Positions 1 through 5,692 of a stretch of 5,823 nucleotides of DNA are shown here, piece by piece; position 1 is the first letter of the stretch; each line of letters starts with the position of its first letter. The notes under the pieces are model-generated. The model was not told where the DNA came from, did no database searches, and worked only from the letters and a program-made list of their open reading frames with translations. The DNA comes from Thermoplasmata archaeon (GTDB taxonomy: Bacteria; Actinomycetota; Acidimicrobiia; Acidimicrobiales; Acidimicrobiaceae), in NCBI GenBank assembly GCA_021836665.1, contig JAKBHQ010000063.1:1-5823 (forward strand), written 5' to 3'. Made by a program: the position numbers and the translations under genes.

Positions 1-1
1 G

Positions 2-427
2 CGCAAATGGTATGAGGCAGATTTCATACCGAAGATCTCGCCATTTGCCCTCTACGGGTTGCTCTTCACGGTGATTTTGCTCTTTGCACTGCAGGGTCAA
101 CACATCGTAACCCATCCGCTCGATGTCCTACGTATCGCCATCCCGCTGGTCTGCTATTTCGCAATTATGTGGAGTGTGGGATTCCTGTTGGGGATCGGGC
201 TGAAACTCTCATACTCAAAAACTGTTACCCTTTCCTTCACCGCTGCAGGGAATAACTTCGAACTCGCAATCGCAGTCACGATTGCCACCTTTGGAATATC
301 GAGCGGTCAGGCCCTCGCTAGCGTGGTTGGACCGCTAATCGAAGTGCCGGCGCTAATCGGGCTCGTCTACCTCGCCCTGCATCTAAAAAATAGAATCACC
401 AGCTGGGCCCCTGAACCTACGGGCTGA
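2..427 (+). CDS. acr3: Acr3-family arsenite efflux permease, C-terminal part (5' end outside window)
   Basis: The frame is open from the window edge and gives the last 141 residues, about the C-terminal 40% of a family usually 340-400 aa long. Acr3 is an inner-membrane carrier of the BART superfamily that extrudes arsenite (sometimes antimonite), normally after arsenate reduction. The fragment opens with the RKWYEADFIPKISP stretch typical of the loop before the last helices, then shows about four hydrophobic helices. The NNFELAIAV signature is present; its Glu codon (260-262) lies where Acr3 proteins carry the functionally important TM9 glutamate, and GPLIEVPALIGLVYLAL follows in the last helix. 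A TTG at 59 is not the start, because homologous sequence continues upstream of it. The protein ends in a short polar tail. No ars regulator or reductase is visible because the upstream side is cut off. The convergent gene downstream is unrelated. Family assignment is firm; the substrate is inferred from the family. Confidence 0.87.
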   Translation, partial: RKWYEADFIPKISPFALYGLLFTVILLFALQGQHIVTHPLDVLRIAIPLVCYFAIMWSVGFLLGIGLKLSYSKTVTLSFTAAGNNFELAIAVTIATFGISSGQALASVVGPLIEVPALIGLVYLALHLKNRITSWAPEPTG

Positions 428-587
428 TATTTCAAAGGCGGACTATCTGGTCAGTGCGATAGCGTAATTCGACTCTGCCGATAGCTGAATACCGCTCGAT
501 CCCCACTGCCCGATTGAGTCTCCAAAATGGGCATTCACGGCTCACACAGGGTTGCCTGCCATGAGACCGACTCTGGCCGACTAACCG

Positions 588-887
588 CTACCCACCAGCC
601 ATAGCTCCCAAAATAATCAGCGGCTCCTCACCCCTTGCCACCAGTTCGGGAAGAGGTTCGGCGAGACCCTGATTACTGAGGTCCGTTTCAAGTGCGAAGA
701 ACCTGACATAGGGCCTCCGCTCGAGGGTGTTCCCGTCCCTAATAGTTCCTTTTAGAACCGGATAGTACTCCTCGAGTACATCGAGTACGGACGACATCGT
801 GATTGGCTGCGCGACGGCCAGACTTACCTCTTTGGGGACATTTGCGAGCCTGCTTAGGTGCGGAGGTAAAATTACTCGGATACTCAA
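588..887 (-). CDS. MoaD/ThiS-type ubiquitin-fold protein with C-terminal Gly-Gly
   Basis: This 99-residue protein has the look of a beta-grasp sulfur-carrier-like protein: an N-terminal beta strand ([10 protein letters not shown]), a middle helix containing [16 protein letters not shown], the [15 protein letters not shown] strand, and a C-terminal strand ending ILGAMAGG. In MoaD, ThiS, CysO and ubiquitin-like relatives the terminal diglycine is adenylated by an E1-like enzyme and then thiocarboxylated or conjugated. The tail is intact here, with the stop directly after Gly99. The start is TTG (887-885), which overlaps the stop of the upstream gene by 4 nt (TTGA). A GAGGT site (plus-strand 897-901) lies 9 nt before it, so translation is probably coupled. 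MoaD and ThiS are usually 65-90 aa; the extra length lies around [13 protein letters not shown], before the last strand. No moa, thi or cys gene, E1 enzyme or JAMM protease is nearby, so a role in molybdopterin, thiamine or cysteine synthesis is unproven. Confidence 0.85.
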   Translation of the reverse strand: MSIRVILPPHLSRLANVPKEVSLAVAQPITMSSVLDVLEEYYPVLKGTIRDGNTLERRPYVRFFALETDLSNQGLAEPLPELVARGEEPLIILGAMAGG

Positions 888-1996
888 ATTCTCTGCACCT
901 CGACCGAATAGACGGCGGGTAGGCCCGAAAAGATCGATTGCCAGCTATCGCCGGAATCACTGGAGGCATAGATCTCCCCAGATGTCGTCCCGAAGTAGAT
1001 CCCACAAGGATCCAGATCGTCAACATCCATTGCGTCCCGTAGGACATTGACGTAGCAGTTTACCTGGGGAAGTCCCTTGGTCAAGGGATCCCAATGGTCG
1101 CCACCGGTCGTAGTTCGATAGACCCTCAACATGCCCTGGGGCGGGAAGTGTTCGTAGTCGCTCGATATAGGTATGACATACGCGGTCCCACTTTGATGCG
1201 GGTGAAGCGCTACTACGAACCCGAAGTCACTAGGCAGGTCACCACTTATCTCATACCAACTCTCTCCAGCGTCGTCCGAGCGCATCACGTCCCAGTGCTT
1301 CTGCATATATAGGGTATCGGGACGGTTTGGGTCGATGGCGATCCTATGAACACAGTGACCCACCTCTGCGTCAGGGTCAGGTATCCCATCTGATTTAAGT
1401 CCCCTGTTGACTGGCCTCCAGTTCGATCCAAGATCGTCAGAGCGAAAGACTCCCGCTGCCGAGATAGCTCCAAAGATCCTTCCATTCAATCGTGGATCGA
1501 TGACTATGGTATGGAGGCATAATCCACCGGCCCCCGGTTGCCAACTCTTACCGGTAGTGTGCCCCCGCAGCCCCGGTAACTCGCCCCAACTCTTAGCTCC
1601 ATCGGAGCTTCTGAAAATCGCAGCATCCTCCGCACCTGCGTATACCAGGTCGGGATCTTCAAGGTCGGGCTCGAAGTGCCAAATCCTTTTGAACTCAAAC
1701 CCCCTCTCGCTACCGTCGTAATAGAGGTGCGAACCTACCGGATCCTGGTAAGAAAACTGATTATCCACTGCATAAAAGTTTTCGCCGCCATCGTCAGATC
1801 GTTGAACTATTTGCCCGAACCACTCATTTGACTGAGATGCATATATTCGAGCCGGGTCTACCGGAGAACCCTTGATATGGTAAACCTCCCAGCCACCAAA
1901 GAGCGGGCCCTTTAGGCTCCAGCTCTGCCTTCTCCCCTCGGAAGTAGCGATGAACGCTCCTTTTTTGGTGCCTATCAATAGTCGAACAGTTGTCAC
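884..1996 (-). CDS. BNR/Asp-box beta-propeller protein, sialidase-like fold (cytoplasmic, function unknown)
   Basis: This 370-residue protein contains a series of Asp-box (BNR) turns of the S-x-D-x-G-x-[ST]-W type: clear ones near residues 130-137, 186-193, 240-247 and 345-352, and degenerate ones near 67-74 and 295-302. The boxes sit 50-60 residues apart, as expected for a six- or seven-bladed propeller. Databases often name such proteins exo-alpha-sialidase, but I see no signal peptide, no membrane segment and no evidence of the sialidase active site, so an enzyme name is not justified. The N-terminus [15 protein letters not shown] begins the first blade. The frame opens further upstream, at an ATG at 2038, but I chose GTG at 1996 because GGAGGT lies 7 nt before it and the protein then starts at the first strand. 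It is the first gene of an operon with the overlapping ubiquitin-fold gene, which suggests a joint function. That function is unknown. Confidence 0.85.
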   Translation of the reverse strand: MTTVRLLIGTKKGAFIATSEGRRQSWSLKGPLFGGWEVYHIKGSPVDPARIYASQSNEWFGQIVQRSDDGGENFYAVDNQFSYQDPVGSHLYYDGSERGFEFKRIWHFEPDLEDPDLVYAGAEDAAIFRSSDGAKSWGELPGLRGHTTGKSWQPGAGGLCLHTIVIDPRLNGRIFGAISAAGVFRSDDLGSNWRPVNRGLKSDGIPDPDAEVGHCVHRIAIDPNRPDTLYMQKHWDVMRSDDAGESWYEISGDLPSDFGFVVALHPHQSGTAYVIPISSDYEHFPPQGMLRVYRTTTGGDHWDPLTKGLPQVNCYVNVLRDAMDVDDLDPCGIYFGTTSGEIYASSDSGDSWQSIFSGLPAVYSVEVQRI

Positions 1997-2003
1997 CGAC
2001 TTC

Positions 2004-2009
2004 ACCTCC
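2004..2009 (-). promoter_or_regulatory. Shine-Dalgarno site deciding the GTG start of the BNR gene
   Basis: The minus strand reads GGAGGT, then 7 nt (GAAGTCG), then GTG at 1996. This is a near-ideal ribosome binding site. The ATG at 2038 would add 14 residues (MMPLQV...) and place this site inside the coding region, so the GTG start is preferred. Confidence 0.75.
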
Positions 2010-2088
2010 GGATGGCTGATCACTTGGAGGGGCATCAAAGTGACCCTCAGCTAGAAACTTAGCGCTACCGTGAGCTCGTTGCATTGAG

Positions 2089-2117
2089 GTTTTAAAATCA
2101 CCAGCCAAAAGCAACAA
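2089..2117 (-). promoter_or_regulatory. Possible promoter of the BNR/ubiquitin-fold operon (weak)
   Basis: On the minus strand, TTGTTG (2117-2112) is followed after 17 bp by TAAAAC (2094-2089). Spacing is right and TTG plus an A-rich -10 are present, but only 3-4 of 6 bases match consensus in each box. It would leave a leader of about 85 nt before the GTG. This is the best candidate I see, not a firm call. Confidence 0.25.
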
Positions 2118-2193
2118 ACAATACTCCGAGCAGCACTAAGTCCCTAAAAAGCTACAAGCCAAAGGGCTGATCCCTGGAAAAATCCGTGAAGTC

Positions 2194-2222
2194 TTGACGG
2201 TAACAGGCATAATTCCCATTAG
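2194..2222 (+). promoter_or_regulatory. Candidate promoter of the MFS exporter gene
   Basis: TTGACG (2194-2199) matches a -35 box in five of six positions. At 17 bp the -10 would be CATTAG (2217-2222), a poor match. A better-looking CATAAT occurs at 2208-2213, but only 8 bp from TTGACG and without a recognisable -35 of its own. The -35 is suggestive and the -10 uncertain. The palindrome at 2224-2237 would lie on the transcription start. Confidence 0.35.
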
Positions 2223-2223
2223 T

Positions 2224-2237
2224 TTACGTTAACGTAA
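2224..2237 (+). promoter_or_regulatory. Perfect 14-bp palindrome, candidate repressor operator
   Basis: TTACGTTAACGTAA is a perfect inverted repeat with no central gap. It lies 40 bp upstream of the transporter start and just downstream of the candidate TTGACG promoter, where a bound dimer would block transcription. Sites of this shape are used by TetR-, MarR- and some MerR-family regulators, which commonly control DHA2 exporters. No such regulator gene is in the window, so the binding protein is unknown. It could also affect the divergent operon. Confidence 0.45.
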
Positions 2238-2268
2238 GCATCGGTTTGAAGTCCGCTAATTCGCACGC

Positions 2269-2277
2269 GAGGTGATC
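2269..2277 (+). promoter_or_regulatory. Very strong Shine-Dalgarno site fixing the MFS start
   Basis: GAGGTGATC is complementary, over nine bases, to the conserved bacterial 16S rRNA 3' tail. Its GAGG core stands 5 nt before ATG at 2278. The GTG at 2272 lies inside this site and is therefore unlikely to be the start. Confidence 0.75.
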
Positions 2278-4047
2278 ATGGCACAGACGGAAACTGTCCG
2301 GGGACCTGTCGAACACCATTGGTACGACATGGAACACGGCCACGTGACCCACCCGAGCAGGTACAAGTGGATAGCGCTGTCTAACACCACGATAGGCATG
2401 CTTATGAGCACGATCAACAGCTCAATCGTGCTGATTGCACTGCCAAACATTTTTAATGGAATTAAGCTCAACCCCCTTTCCCCCGCCAACACCGGTTATC
2501 TCCTGTGGATGCTCATGGGATTCTTGGTGGTAACCGCCGTATTAGTGGTGAGCTTTGGGCGAATCGGCGACATGTTTGGCCGGGTTCGCATGTACAACCT
2601 CGGTTTCGCAGTATTTACCCTCTTTTCGATACTGCTATCTTTGACCTGGATGCACGGCCAGGCTGCGGCGATGTACTTGATCATTATGAGGGTATTCCAA
2701 GGCGTCGGTGCGGCATTTCTGATGGCTAATTCGAGCGCGATTATCACTGACGCATTCCCGGCGAATCAGCGAGGAATGGCACTTGGGATAAACCAGGTTG
2801 CTGCGATCGCTGGCTCCTTTATCGGCTTGATCATCGGAGGGTTACTTGGACCATTCGACTGGAGGTTGGTGTTCTTGGTATCGGTCCCAGTCGGACTGTT
2901 TGGGACCTTCTGGGCCTACTTCAAGCTTGAAGAGCACGGAGTTCGCACACCCTCGAAGATCGACTGGTGGGGGAATCTGACCTTTGCGGTAGGTCTGATC
3001 CTGCTACTCGTGGGGATCACCTACGGTATCGAGCCCTACGGAACCTCTTCGATGGGTTGGACCAACCCCAGCGTTCTACTCGAACTCTTCGGGGGGGTCC
3101 TATTCCTCGTGATCTTCGGAATCGTCGAGACAAAGGTCGCTCATCCGATGATCCAACTCCACCTCTTTAAGATCAGGGCATTCACCGCAGGAAACATCGC
3201 CAGCCTCCTGGCCTCCCTCGGGCGGGGCGGGATGATGTTCATCCTTATCATCTGGCTCCAAGGAATTTGGCTACCTCTTCATGGCTACAGCTTTGCCCGT
3301 ACTCCTCTCTGGGCTGGCATCTATATGGTCCCGATGACTCTGGGTTTTTTGATATCAGGACCGTTGTCGGGATGGCTCTCTGACCGCTACGGTGCCCGAC
3401 CCTTTGCGACCGGTGGAATGGTGCTTGCGGCTATTAGCTTTGCCCTTTTGGAACTCCTTCCTCTCAACTTCAGTTACATCGACTTCGCTCTTTTGCTGCT
3501 CCTAAATGGTCTTTCGATGGGTATTTTCGCTTCGCCGAATCGCGCCGGGGTCATGAATGCACTACCGGCTGACCAGAGGGGTGCGGGTGCCGGAATGCTA
3601 AACACCTTCCAGAACTCAGCGATGGTCCTTTCAATAGGAATATTCTTCTCGCTGATTATCGTAGGTCTCTCCAGTTCCTTGCCATTTAGTCTCTATCACG
3701 GCCTGGTAAATCAGGGAGTGCCGAGCGTAGATGCGAACCGGATTTCGCACCTACCGCCGATTGGAACCCTCTTCGCTGCTTTCCTTGGCTACAACCCAAT
3801 CCAGCACCTTCTAGGACCGGCGCTAACCAAGGTCGATCCCACCAAGGCTTCGTATCTAATAGGGCGGAGCTTCTTCCCCTCTTTGATTTCTGCACCCTTT
3901 AAAAAGGGCTTGGACGTGGCATTTGACTTCGCACTAGTTGCCTGCCTACTCGCTGCGGGTGCTTCGTGGATGCGTGGCGGAAAGTACTACCATCAGGATG
4001 CTCCCGCCCAAGACCTTGACCCATCCGAAATGGTCGTAGAGGAATAA
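2278..4047 (+). CDS. DHA2-family MFS exporter, 14 predicted transmembrane helices
   Basis: This 589-residue inner-membrane protein is a proton-coupled exporter of the drug:H+ antiporter-2 (EmrB/QacA-like) type. I place helices at about 33-57, 74-94, 105-124, 130-152, 168-190, 196-215, 232-250, 266-284, 303-330, 344-362, 376-394, 399-420, 443-466 and 545-566. Motif A is G94-RIG-D98-MFGR in the loop after TM2; motif B has R138 and Q141-G142 in TM4; motif C in TM5 reads G170-x8-G179-x3-G183-x3-GG, with Leu184 where the canonical Pro stands. [13 protein letters not shown] (194-206) is the usual DHA2 stretch after it. The protein is longer than typical (about 500 aa) because of a loop of some 78 residues (467-544) before TM14 containing SHLPP and [11 protein letters not shown]. 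The N-terminus (1-30) is polar and His-rich. ATG 2278 is chosen over GTG 2272 by the Shine-Dalgarno site. The substrate cannot be read from sequence; drug, metabolite and metal-complex export are all possible. It appears monocistronic. Confidence 0.92.
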   Translation: MAQTETVRGPVEHHWYDMEHGHVTHPSRYKWIALSNTTIGMLMSTINSSIVLIALPNIFNGIKLNPLSPANTGYLLWMLMGFLVVTAVLVVSFGRIGDMFGRVRMYNLGFAVFTLFSILLSLTWMHGQAAAMYLIIMRVFQGVGAAFLMANSSAIITDAFPANQRGMALGINQVAAIAGSFIGLIIGGLLGPFDWRLVFLVSVPVGLFGTFWAYFKLEEHGVRTPSKIDWWGNLTFAVGLILLLVGITYGIEPYGTSSMGWTNPSVLLELFGGVLFLVIFGIVETKVAHPMIQLHLFKIRAFTAGNIASLLASLGRGGMMFILIIWLQGIWLPLHGYSFARTPLWAGIYMVPMTLGFLISGPLSGWLSDRYGARPFATGGMVLAAISFALLELLPLNFSYIDFALLLLLNGLSMGIFASPNRAGVMNALPADQRGAGAGMLNTFQNSAMVLSIGIFFSLIIVGLSSSLPFSLYHGLVNQGVPSVDANRISHLPPIGTLFAAFLGYNPIQHLLGPALTKVDPTKASYLIGRSFFPSLISAPFKKGLDVAFDFALVACLLAAGASWMRGGKYYHQDAPAQDLDPSEMVVEE

Positions 4048-4051
4048 GCGA

Positions 4052-4110
4052 CGGCAATCTGACTGGCCATCTATCTGGCCGTCTGGCTGAACGAGATGTT
4101 GCCGAATTTT
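4052..4110 (+). terminator. Possible structured 3' end of the MFS transcript
   Basis: Five bases after the stop, CGGCAA (4052-4057) can pair with TTGCCG (4099-4104), which is followed by AATTTT. Inside it GGCCA (4065-4069) pairs with TGGCC (4076-4080) around a 6-nt loop. An alternative stem is GACGGC (4050-4055) with GCCGTC (4078-4083). The outer loop is long and the T-run short, so this is not a canonical intrinsic terminator, though its position is right for one. Confidence 0.3.
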
Positions 4111-4141
4111 GCGAGCATTCCTTCCGTCTAAGGAGTTAAAC

Positions 4142-4180
4142 GTGCGCCTTCGAGGTCGGCTGGGCTGTTATGTAGAATAA
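4142..4180 (+). CDS. Possible 12-codon micro-ORF (doubtful)
   Basis: An AAGGAG site (4130-4135) stands 6 nt before GTG at 4142, which opens MRLRGRLGCYVE and ends at TAA 4178-4180. The ribosome binding site is as good as those of the real genes here, but a 12-codon frame arises easily by chance. It could be a leader peptide for the genes at 4451-4925, though it lies about 270 nt upstream of them and shows no run of a single amino acid or attenuator-like hairpin. It could also be meaningless. Confidence 0.15.
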   Translation: MRLRGRLGCYVE

Positions 4181-4333
4181 AGAGAGCGTGACCCGAAGCT
4201 AGGTCGGCACTGGTGAGAATGGCACCCCCGTCAATTATAACCTTGAGGCATTCTGGCTTCGGAGGGATGGCGCTGGTAGGGTCCATCGATCGGCTTCACC
4301 AAATACCAATCCGACTTCGGCTCAGCTCTAATT

Positions 4334-4397
4334 CAGTGTCCCAGTGTCCCAGTGATCCAGAGTCACAGTGTCACAGTGTCACAGTGTCACAGTGTCA
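4334..4397. repeat. Tandem repeat: eight copies of an 8-bp unit (CAGTGTCA/CAGTGTCC)
   Basis: In order: two copies of CAGTGTCC, CAGTGATC, CAGAGTCA, then four identical copies of CAGTGTCA. The variants lie at the upstream end and the identical copies at the downstream end, as in an array that grows or shrinks by slippage at one side. Each unit junction creates GTGTCAC, a short quasi-palindrome (GTG-T-CAC). The array ends 53 bp before the ATG at 4451. The unit length is not a multiple of three, which argues against a coding role. Confidence 0.9.
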
Positions 4398-4450
4398 CAT
4401 CACAATATGCTCGACGATATTAGAACGACAACTTCAGTCGGGAGGGTTGA

Positions 4451-4723
4451 ATGCTTATAATCGAGTACGACGTCGACAGTGCCGGCCTATGCGAAGTACT
4501 TGCCGTAATAGATGCATACGCTGAGGACGGCCACGATCCCGATGGAGCTCTGTGGCTCGAATGGCGAAAAAGTTTTGAAGACCAGGGTCATGGCTGTGTG
4601 CGCGTACCCGAGGAAGACGTTCTGCTAATAGAGGCGACCGAAGACAGGGAAGCCCTCATTTCGATTGTTGAAAGAGTAATACTTGACGACCGCAGGTCAA
4701 AGGAGGCGGGTAATGTCGATTAG
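4451..4723 (+). CDS. Small acidic protein of unknown function (90 aa), first gene of a pair
   Basis: ATG at 4451 follows GGAGGG (4441-4446) by 4 nt. The product is strongly acidic: 24 Asp/Glu against 8 Arg/Lys. It reads as alternating strands and helices: an N-terminal strand LIIEYDVD, a helix around LCEVLAVIDAYAED, an Asp/His/Trp-containing segment (GHDPDGALWLEWRKSF), a strand VRVPEEDVLLIEAT, and a C-terminal helix REALISIVERVIL. No signal peptide or membrane helix is seen, so it is probably cytoplasmic. Its last 11 nt overlap the start of the next gene, which implies coupled translation and suggests the two products work together. I do not recognise the family. An antitoxin or small regulatory partner is possible but unsupported by any motif. 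Reality is backed by the ribosome binding site, the coupled neighbour and the protein-like residue pattern. Confidence 0.65.
   Translation: MLIIEYDVDSAGLCEVLAVIDAYAEDGHDPDGALWLEWRKSFEDQGHGCVRVPEEDVLLIEATEDREALISIVERVILDDRRSKEAGNVD
4701..4706 (+). promoter_or_regulatory. Shine-Dalgarno site setting the start at 4713
   Basis: AGGAGG lies 6 nt before ATG 4713, inside the end of the preceding gene. It makes 4713 the start rather than the in-frame ATG at 4683, which has no comparable site and would add ten residues (MTTAGQRRRV). Confidence 0.7.
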
Positions 4724-4925
4724 TAGCACCAGGTCTTCGATGTACAAAATCGCTCGAGCACTCGGAGACGTCGAAGCAATCGAGCACGGATACTCAAGGG
4801 GTGGGCTCTCCGGTGCCGCTACTTCAGAAGTGCAAAGAAGGGTCCGCAGGACTATCTACAGAGACGGAAATCGTCAAATCAATAAATTCGTTAGGGCCGT
4901 TGGGTTAATGCCAAAGCACCGATAG
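4713..4925 (+). CDS. Small basic protein of unknown function (70 aa), second gene of the pair
   Basis: The product is strongly basic, with 14 Arg/Lys against 5 Asp/Glu. Residues 8-25 (SSMYKIARALGDVEAIEH) look like an amphipathic helix. A Gly/Ser/Ala-rich turn follows (about 29-37, RGGLSGAAT), then a second helix dense in arginine (39-60: SEVQRRVRRTIYRDGNRQ onward), and the C-terminus FVRAVGLMPKHR. The charge suggests nucleic-acid or acidic-partner binding, and the obvious candidate partner is the acidic protein whose gene it overlaps by 11 nt. There is no signal peptide, transmembrane helix or named motif. I do not recognise a characterised family. A 16-bp tandem repeat starts 10 bp after the stop and runs into a hairpin that may end the transcript. 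Confidence 0.65.
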   Translation: MSISSTRSSMYKIARALGDVEAIEHGYSRGGLSGAATSEVQRRVRRTIYRDGNRQINKFVRAVGLMPKHR

Positions 4926-4934
4926 CTCTTTTCA

Positions 4935-4978
4935 GATTGCACCGAGATCGGATTGCACCGAGATCGGATTGCACCGAG
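4935..4978. repeat. Tandem repeat: 2.75 copies of a 16-bp unit (GATTGCACCGAGATCG)
   Basis: Perfect copies lie at 4935-4950 and 4951-4966, and a partial third at 4967-4978. The third copy ends inside the left arm of the hairpin at 4978-5006, so repeat and hairpin are physically joined. Identical units suggest recent duplication by slippage. Confidence 0.9.
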
Positions 4979-5006
4979 AGAGCCCAAAGCACAGCCTTGG
5001 GCTCTC
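4978..5006 (+). terminator. Strong hairpin after the small-gene pair, terminator-like but without a T-run
   Basis: GAGAGCCCAA (4978-4987) pairs perfectly with TTGGGCTCTC (4997-5006) around a 9-nt loop. The position, about 50 nt after the stop at 4925, fits a transcript end. Neither strand has a U-tract after the stem, so it may act as an mRNA 3' stabiliser or need a factor; actinobacterial terminators often lack a clear T-run. Confidence 0.5.
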
Positions 5007-5053
5007 GGGTCGGGAATTGGCTAGCTTTGTTCCATTGGCAACCATGGTAGGTG

Positions 5054-5080
5054 CGCCGGCCGTCTCTTGCGCTGCCGGCG
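5054..5080. other. GC-rich inverted repeat, hairpin
   Basis: CGCCGGC (5054-5060) pairs with GCCGGCG (5074-5080) around a 13-nt loop. An alternative fold uses GTGCG (5051-5055) with CGCAC (5088-5092) outside and CCGTC (5060-5064) with GACGG (5081-5085) inside. Two competing folds in one 42-bp stretch could form a structured RNA or a protein site; no gene is adjacent and the role is unknown. Confidence 0.45.
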
Positions 5081-5433
5081 GACGGTACGCACTAATTGGG
5101 TGACGGTAGAATTTTGAGTTCCAATCGGCAAATGACAAGCTCACTTCAAAGCAGAGAGACCTCTCCAAGTTGGGTTTTTGGCGGTTGGACGTGAATTGCT
5201 TTTCTCGATAGAAGAGATGGGCAAGGTGAAAGTAGCCTTTTTATAGGCAACCCAATTGGCATTTTCTATGACACACGGCTCTTGCAACGACTTTGGCGCC
5301 AGGTGGAAACTAGCAATTTCGTAGCCGATCACAAACCCAGGGTATTCTTTATAGAGCACTCAACAGCTAATGAAATACGTCTGGAATTTGCCACGGCATC
5401 GATCCTGTACCGCTAATTAAGCCTAGCAATTGC

Positions 5434-5453
5434 AAAAAACCGGTGGCGCCACC
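5434..5453 (-). terminator. Palindrome followed by T6 on the minus strand, weak terminator candidate
   Basis: GGTGGCGCCACC (5442-5453) is a perfect 12-bp palindrome. On the minus strand it is followed by GG and then TTTTTT (5439-5434). As RNA the hairpin would have only four pairs around a 4-nt loop, which is short for a terminator, and no convincing minus-strand gene precedes it. It could instead be a binding site for a dimeric protein. Confidence 0.25.
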
Positions 5454-5488
5454 CCACTCCTCTCGTTTTCAATGCTTCGGCGCCGGTT

Positions 5489-5533
5489 GTCAACTCAGGC
5501 ACTGTCAACTCAGCCACTGTCAACTCAGCCGCC
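5489..5533. repeat. Tandem repeat: three copies of a 15-bp unit (GTCAACTCAGCCACT)
   Basis: Copies lie at 5489-5503 (one change, GGCACT), 5504-5518 and 5519-5533 (diverging at the end, GCCGCC). The unit is a multiple of three, so open frames on both strands persist through it (LSTQP-like or AELTV-like peptides), but neither frame looks like a gene. Confidence 0.85.
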
Positions 5534-5677
5534 AGCCGAGTCCAAAATGACCCTTGAAGATCCATTTTTCTCTGTCCCGGTTGGGCCTTTGTACCCAAGC
5601 TTCTTGCGACCCATCAAACTTGAAGCCTTGGCAATCTTTAAATTAACTGCGCCAACTAGAGTGGAGTATGTACCGAT

Positions 5678-5692
5678 CCCACCTGGGGTGGG
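5678..5692. promoter_or_regulatory. GC-rich inverted repeat, candidate CsoR operator
   Basis: CCCACC (5678-5683), TGG, GGTGGG (5687-5692) is a perfect 6-bp inverted repeat with a 3-bp centre, 18 bp before the start of the CsoR-family gene. CsoR-type repressors bind GC-rich sites with C-rich and G-rich half-sites and usually repress their own gene; as I remember it, the M. tuberculosis csoR operator contains the same CCCACC and GGTGGG halves. A weak promoter, TTAACT (5643-5648) and TATGTA (5667-5672) with 18 bp between, would start transcription at about the operator. Assignment to the downstream gene is inference from position and base pattern. Confidence 0.5.

Larger units (their letters stand above)
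4048..4450. other. Intergenic region, 403 bp, between the MFS gene and the small-gene pair
   Basis: It holds the hairpin-rich stretch just after the transporter, a possible micro-ORF at 4142-4180, and the eight-copy 8-bp repeat at 4334-4397. An open frame runs 4213-4524 but lacks a ribosome binding site, passes through the repeat and overlaps the better-supported gene at 4451 by 74 nt, so I do not accept it. Between the repeat and 4451, TATGCT (4406-4411) is the nearest thing to a -10 box, without a convincing -35. Confidence 0.6.

Noticed and set aside
428..587. Terminator between the convergent acr3 and moaD-like genes
   Set aside because: Only a 5-bp TGCCC/GGGCA pair with a long loop and a near-repeat of CGACTCTGCCGA were seen, with no stem and T-run for either gene.
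884..1996. Calling the propeller a true exo-alpha-sialidase
   Set aside because: Asp boxes are structural turns found in many propellers. There is no signal peptide and I cannot identify the arginine triad or the Tyr/Glu pair of sialidases.
2272..2274. GTG as the start of the MFS gene
   Set aside because: It is part of the GAGGTGATC ribosome binding site of ATG 2278.
4334..4397. CRISPR array
   Set aside because: Units are 8 bp and contiguous with no spacers, so this is a simple tandem repeat. No cas gene is present.
4213..4524. Open frame of 103 codons through the 8-bp repeat, possibly a phase-variable gene
   Set aside because: It has no ribosome binding site, a product of repeat-derived Ser/Gln/Cys/His peptides, and a 74-nt overlap with the better gene at 4451. 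I also tested whether gain of one 8-bp unit would fuse it to the 4451 frame: that frame meets a TAG at 4421 first, so no fusion forms.
5141..5359. Minus-strand 72-codon frame
   Set aside because: I find no convincing start signal or recognisable motif, and its ends overlap other spurious frames.
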